From: Chloroflexota bacterium
GTDB taxonomy: Bacteria; Chloroflexota; Anaerolineae; Fen-1058
Assembly (NCBI GenBank): GCA_016219235.1
Contig: JACRBO010000445.1
Coordinates: 1-8,272 of the forward strand
DNA: 8,272 nt
Direction of reading: 5' to 3'
Shown here: piece after piece, positions 6,379 through 8,272 of the stretch
Layout of the letters: each line of letters opens with the position of its first letter
Numbering within the stretch: the first letter of the stretch is position 1
Translations under genes and position numbers: made by a program
The notes under the pieces: model-generated
Told to the model about the DNA's origin: nothing
Databases searched by the model: none
What the model saw: only the letters and a program-made list of their open reading frames with translations

Positions 6379-6489
6379 TGTATCGCCATTGCATCCTCGG
6401 CGTCAAGCCAGCGCCCGCTACTGATCAGCCTTCCCCGCCCACTCATACGCATACAAATGCGTCAGCAGGTTAAAGCCATTCTATGCCAG

Positions 6490-6537
6490 AACTATAAACG
6501 CTTCACGCCGCACGCGCCTTCGAACTGGCGAAGCGTT
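6490..6537 (-). terminator. Terminator-like hairpin after the S51 peptidase gene
   Basis: Directly after the stop codon, on the minus strand, AACGCTTC pairs exactly with GAAGCGTT (arms at 6530-6537 and 6497-6504). The stem may extend by GCC/GGC past a 2-nt bulge, and a T-rich stretch TTTATAGTT follows. The long loop and modest T-run make it a fair rather than strong intrinsic terminator. It ends the two-gene ABM/S51 operon. Confidence 0.5.
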
Positions 6538-7310
6538 CAGCCATCGCCCTCATTCAATCTGAAGCGCGCACCGGCCAGATAACGCTCGGATTTGAAATTG
6601 GAATCGAACACCGTCACTGCACCCTGGCCGCGCACTTCCCAACGTCCATCAGCACAGCGCACCAGGGCCGTTTGCTCGTCTAGGCCGATCACCACCGACC
6701 CCGTTGGAACCCACTCTTTGGTCAGCCACCTGGCGGAAAAGACCCGATTGAAATGCGGCGAAACTGAGGCGTGCGGCACCAGGTCGAGACAATCGATCAA
6801 CGTCGGCCTGGGCGGATTCCAATCGGGTGGTGCGCCGTGTTCCCACACCCGGCCGATCTCTCCGGCGAGTTCGGGCGTCACCACGGACGACCGCACGCCC
6901 ATCAACATCGCTCCGCCGCTCGCGCCGGAGATGAGCGCGCCGCGCTTCAACGCGCTGTGCAGCGCGGCCAACGCGCGCGTATTCGGCAGGATGCGCATCG
7001 CGACGTGCGGATAGCCGCCGCCGAGATAAACCCAGTCGGCTTCGGCGACCAAGCGGGCGTGATCCGGATCGTCGGCGCTGGCAGCATCGATGATGCGTGG
7101 CGTATCCACGTGGGCGCCGAGCTCTGCCAACCTGGTCTGTGCGGTCGTGCACCAATACTCGATCGCTTCTTCACCGTCGTCGGCGGCGCAGGTCGGCAGA
7201 AACACCACGTGCGGCTGGCGTAAACCGAGGTCGGCCAGCAGACTGGCATGCACGGCTTCAAAGCCCGGCGAGAATTCTTCGCCGCCGATCAGAGCCAGCC
7301 GCGCGTCCAT
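6537..7310 (-). CDS. Peptidase S51-like protein (cyanophycinase / dipeptidase E superfamily)
   Basis: A 257-residue protein starting MDARLALIGGEEF, the usual first strand and turn of class-I glutamine-amidotransferase-like S51 proteins. LGGGYPHVA at about 96-104 corresponds to the glycine-rich oxyanion strand. ISGASGGAMLMG contains the putative nucleophile Ser131 on the elbow, and LDLVPHASVSPHFN supplies the probable catalytic His186. The S51 family hydrolyses aspartyl dipeptides or cyanophycin using Ser-His-Asp/Glu; the acidic member is not certain here, and Glu147 is one candidate. The C-terminal strands (GSVVIGLDEQTALVRCADGRWEVRGQGAVTVF, residues about 205-236, given as a region) match the conserved 'value display' sheet of this family. 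No export signal is seen. The start lies 1 nt after the stop of the upstream ABM-like gene, so the two are surely co-translated. Substrate specificity cannot be assigned. Confidence 0.87.
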   Translation of the reverse strand: MDARLALIGGEEFSPGFEAVHASLLADLGLRQPHVVFLPTCAADDGEEAIEYWCTTAQTRLAELGAHVDTPRIIDAASADDPDHARLVAEADWVYLGGGYPHVAMRILPNTRALAALHSALKRGALISGASGGAMLMGVRSSVVTPELAGEIGRVWEHGAPPDWNPPRPTLIDCLDLVPHASVSPHFNRVFSARWLTKEWVPTGSVVIGLDEQTALVRCADGRWEVRGQGAVTVFDSNFKSERYLAGARFRLNEGDG

Positions 7311-7311
7311 G

Positions 7312-7599
7312 TCACTTCACCTCGGCGGCATCAGACAGGTGCCAGACGACGTCATCCCACTCGCCCACCGGCTGCACGAGTTCATTGAAATCGTCGCCGT
7401 CTTGTTCGCCCGAAGCGTTAAACGCCTCATGGCTGTCCCATTCCATCAGGAACAACACGTCGTTGGGATCTTTTTCCGCTCGATAGACCCTGGCCCAGTG
7501 ACAACCGGAACGTTTCAGGTTATCGGCGTATTTTGCGACGGCGGCTTTGACCCCGGCGAAATCGTTCACCTTCACGCGCATGGTCACTAACACAGACAT
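7312..7599 (-). CDS. ABM-like dimeric alpha/beta-barrel protein
   Basis: From the ATG at 7599 the protein has 95 residues. MSVLVTMRVKVNDFAGVKAAV begins the first strand and helix, and VLFLMEWDSHEAFNAS is the typical strand-helix of antibiotic-biosynthesis-monooxygenase (ABM) and related ferredoxin-like folds, which work as homodimers. Such small proteins act as monooxygenases, isomerases or sensors; the active function is not evident. A longer open frame to 7647 exists, but AAGGGGG lies 5 nt before the 7599 ATG and homology begins there. It is 1 nt upstream of the S51 gene on the same strand. The pairing with S51 could be functional, but I know no established pathway for it. Confidence 0.8.
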   Translation of the reverse strand: MSVLVTMRVKVNDFAGVKAAVAKYADNLKRSGCHWARVYRAEKDPNDVLFLMEWDSHEAFNASGEQDGDDFNELVQPVGEWDDVVWHLSDAAEVK

Positions 7600-7604
7600 G
7601 TCTG

Positions 7605-7611
7605 CCCCCTT
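7605..7611 (-). promoter_or_regulatory. Ribosome binding site of the ABM-like gene
   Basis: AAGGGGG on the minus strand with a 5-nt spacer to the ATG at 7599. It is one of the clearer Shine-Dalgarno-like sequences in the window, and it decides the start against the longer open frame that begins at 7647. Confidence 0.6.
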
Positions 7612-7662
7612 TTTCCCTGGTTGCGATGCACCGATCACACTCAGCAACGACCTTCATAACTC

Positions 7663-7802
7663 GACAATGTCAGATTAGCCACAAAAGAACGCAGAGAGCA
7701 CAAAACAAAAGCTCTTTTCTTTGTGTTCCTTGTGTTCTTGCCCGTGTCCGCATTGCGGCGGGCCGCCGGGCGTCGTGGCAACCTACGAATGTGACATTGT
7801 CA
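7663..7802. repeat. 140-bp inverted-repeat element with TGACAATGTC ends (MITE-like or operator pair)
   Basis: GACAATGTCA (7663-7672) and TGACATTGTC (7792-7801) are exact reverse complements at the two ends. GCCAC and GTGGC lie just inside (about 7678 and 7775). The interior has a long imperfect hairpin (about 7682-7739), in which CACAAAACAAAAG pairs with CTTTTCTTTGTG with one bulge, and a GC-rich palindrome CGGCGG-g-CCGCCG (7756-7768). Each end is itself a near-palindrome (GACA-A-TGTC; TGACA-T-TGTCA), so they could also be two operator sites upstream of the ABM/S51 operon. The CACAAAGAACACAAAG-like interior resembles a repeat type I have seen between genes in environmental bacterial genomes. 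No coding potential is seen. Confidence 0.55.
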
Positions 7803-7841
7803 AATTAATCTTATCGTATTCCTGCGAACACGTCATCCTCA

Positions 7842-7948
7842 ACCTTATGGCTGGGCATGACGCATAAGGTGTCAGCAGAAGCGGCTCCCACGCCGCTGGA
7901 CACTTCAAGTTCCCGGAGGTGCTCGCGATGGATTGCCAAATCCATCGC
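7842..7948. repeat. Three successive perfect-stem hairpins in non-coding DNA
   Basis: ACCTTATG/CATAAGGT (7842-7849, 7863-7870); GTGTC/GACAC enclosing AGCGGC/GCCGCT (7869-7903); and a 10-bp stem GCGATGGATT/AATCCATCGC around a GCCA loop (7925-7948). They follow directly on the inverted-repeat element at 7663-7802. The stretch 7600-8057 has no gene I can support: the frames crossing it look compositionally random and are interrupted by the hairpins. The structures could be repetitive extragenic elements or part of a structured RNA. Confidence 0.55.
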
Positions 7949-8057
7949 CCCAGACGTGTGCACGCAAAAGGTGATTCTGTTGACGAATTGCCCGTTGCGT
8001 AGGGGCGATCCTCGTAGAAGCGCCGATTCGTTCTTTTCATAGACTGCTCTGTCCGCA

Positions 8058-8272
8058 TCAAACATCGTCGAGAAACTCAGCACGCTCAGGGGTAACGTCG
8101 ATCACGCACGGCAAGCCTTTCTCCGCCGATTGAGCATGATAGTAATGCATGGGCAGGAGCAGGCGAAAGTTCGTCAGATAGTTGCGCAAGCCGCTCAGCG
8201 TGAGAAAGTATTTGCGGGCCGAGAGCCGCTCGTTGATGCGTTGCACGTCCCGATCGACGTTCACGCTCGCCC
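8058..8272 (-). CDS. C-terminal end of an unrecognised protein, cut off by the right window edge
   Basis: The minus-strand frame is open from the edge to a TGA at 8058-8060, giving 70 residues. A GTG at 8264 could be a start, but no ribosome site precedes it within the few remaining bases, so I treat the gene as partial. The sequence is plausible protein: a basic/hydrophobic helix (INERLSARKYFLTLSGLRNYL), a hydrophobic LLLPMHYYHA stretch, and an acidic C-terminal tail ending ERAEFLDDV. No catalytic motif or domain is recognised. Confidence 0.5.
   Translation of the reverse strand, partial: ASVNVDRDVQRINERLSARKYFLTLSGLRNYLTNFRLLLPMHYYHAQSAEKGLPCVIDVTPERAEFLDDV

Noticed and set aside
6418..6480. 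Minus-strand peptide-like remnant (…NLLTHLYAYEWAGKADQ) between two TAG codons
   Set aside because: It looks like a real protein end, but 20 open codons bounded by stops is within chance and no further homologous frame is visible upstream.
7783..8083. Two overlapping minus-strand frames and one plus-strand frame
   Set aside because: They cross several perfect hairpins, overlap each other, lack ribosome sites and show no recognisable protein features.

Overview
The window looks like a piece of chromosome from a GC-rich, free-living bacterium, probably a member of Chloroflexota (Anaerolineae-like). This placement is an inference. It rests on the housekeeping content, the rarity of strong Shine-Dalgarno sequences, and short low-complexity repeats of the TACGCAGTACG, TTCATTGCTCATTG and CACAAAGAACACAAAG type between genes, which I associate with that group. 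No rRNA, tRNA, CRISPR array, transposase or phage gene is visible.

Left block (1-3028, minus strand): a compact three-gene unit that would be transcribed in the order metallophosphoesterase, glmU, CNNM/CBS (HlyC/CorC-type) membrane protein. The last gene runs off the left edge. GlmU makes UDP-GlcNAc for cell-wall synthesis. The other two are broadly conserved proteins without a precise substrate. Low-complexity repeats fill both junctions, and one of them covers the stop codon of the esterase and the region of the glmU start.

Middle block (3353-5318, plus strand): three tightly packed genes encoding a stand-alone degenerate receiver domain, an alpha/beta hydrolase interrupted by one in-frame TGA, and an ECF-type RNA polymerase sigma factor. 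The TGA falls before the catalytic Asp and His, and the reading frame continues perfectly to a normal C-terminus. No anti-sigma gene follows the sigma factor.

Island (about 5490-6400): a single trypsin-like serine peptidase gene on the minus strand, in DNA visibly poorer in G+C than its surroundings. It is flanked by an imperfect two-part direct repeat and preceded by a cluster of related short motifs. It looks like an acquired single-gene cargo.

Right block (6490-8272, minus strand): a two-gene operon (ABM-like dimeric alpha/beta-barrel protein, then a peptidase S51-like protein) ending in a terminator-like hairpin. Then come about 450 bases of non-coding DNA packed with inverted repeats, and the C-terminal end of an unrecognised gene that runs off the right edge.

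The strongest oddities are the internal TGA in the hydrolase, the degenerate receiver/hydrolase/ECF sigma cassette, the peptidase island with its flanking repeats, and the structured non-coding block at 7663-7948. I see no clear evidence for a wholly new system.
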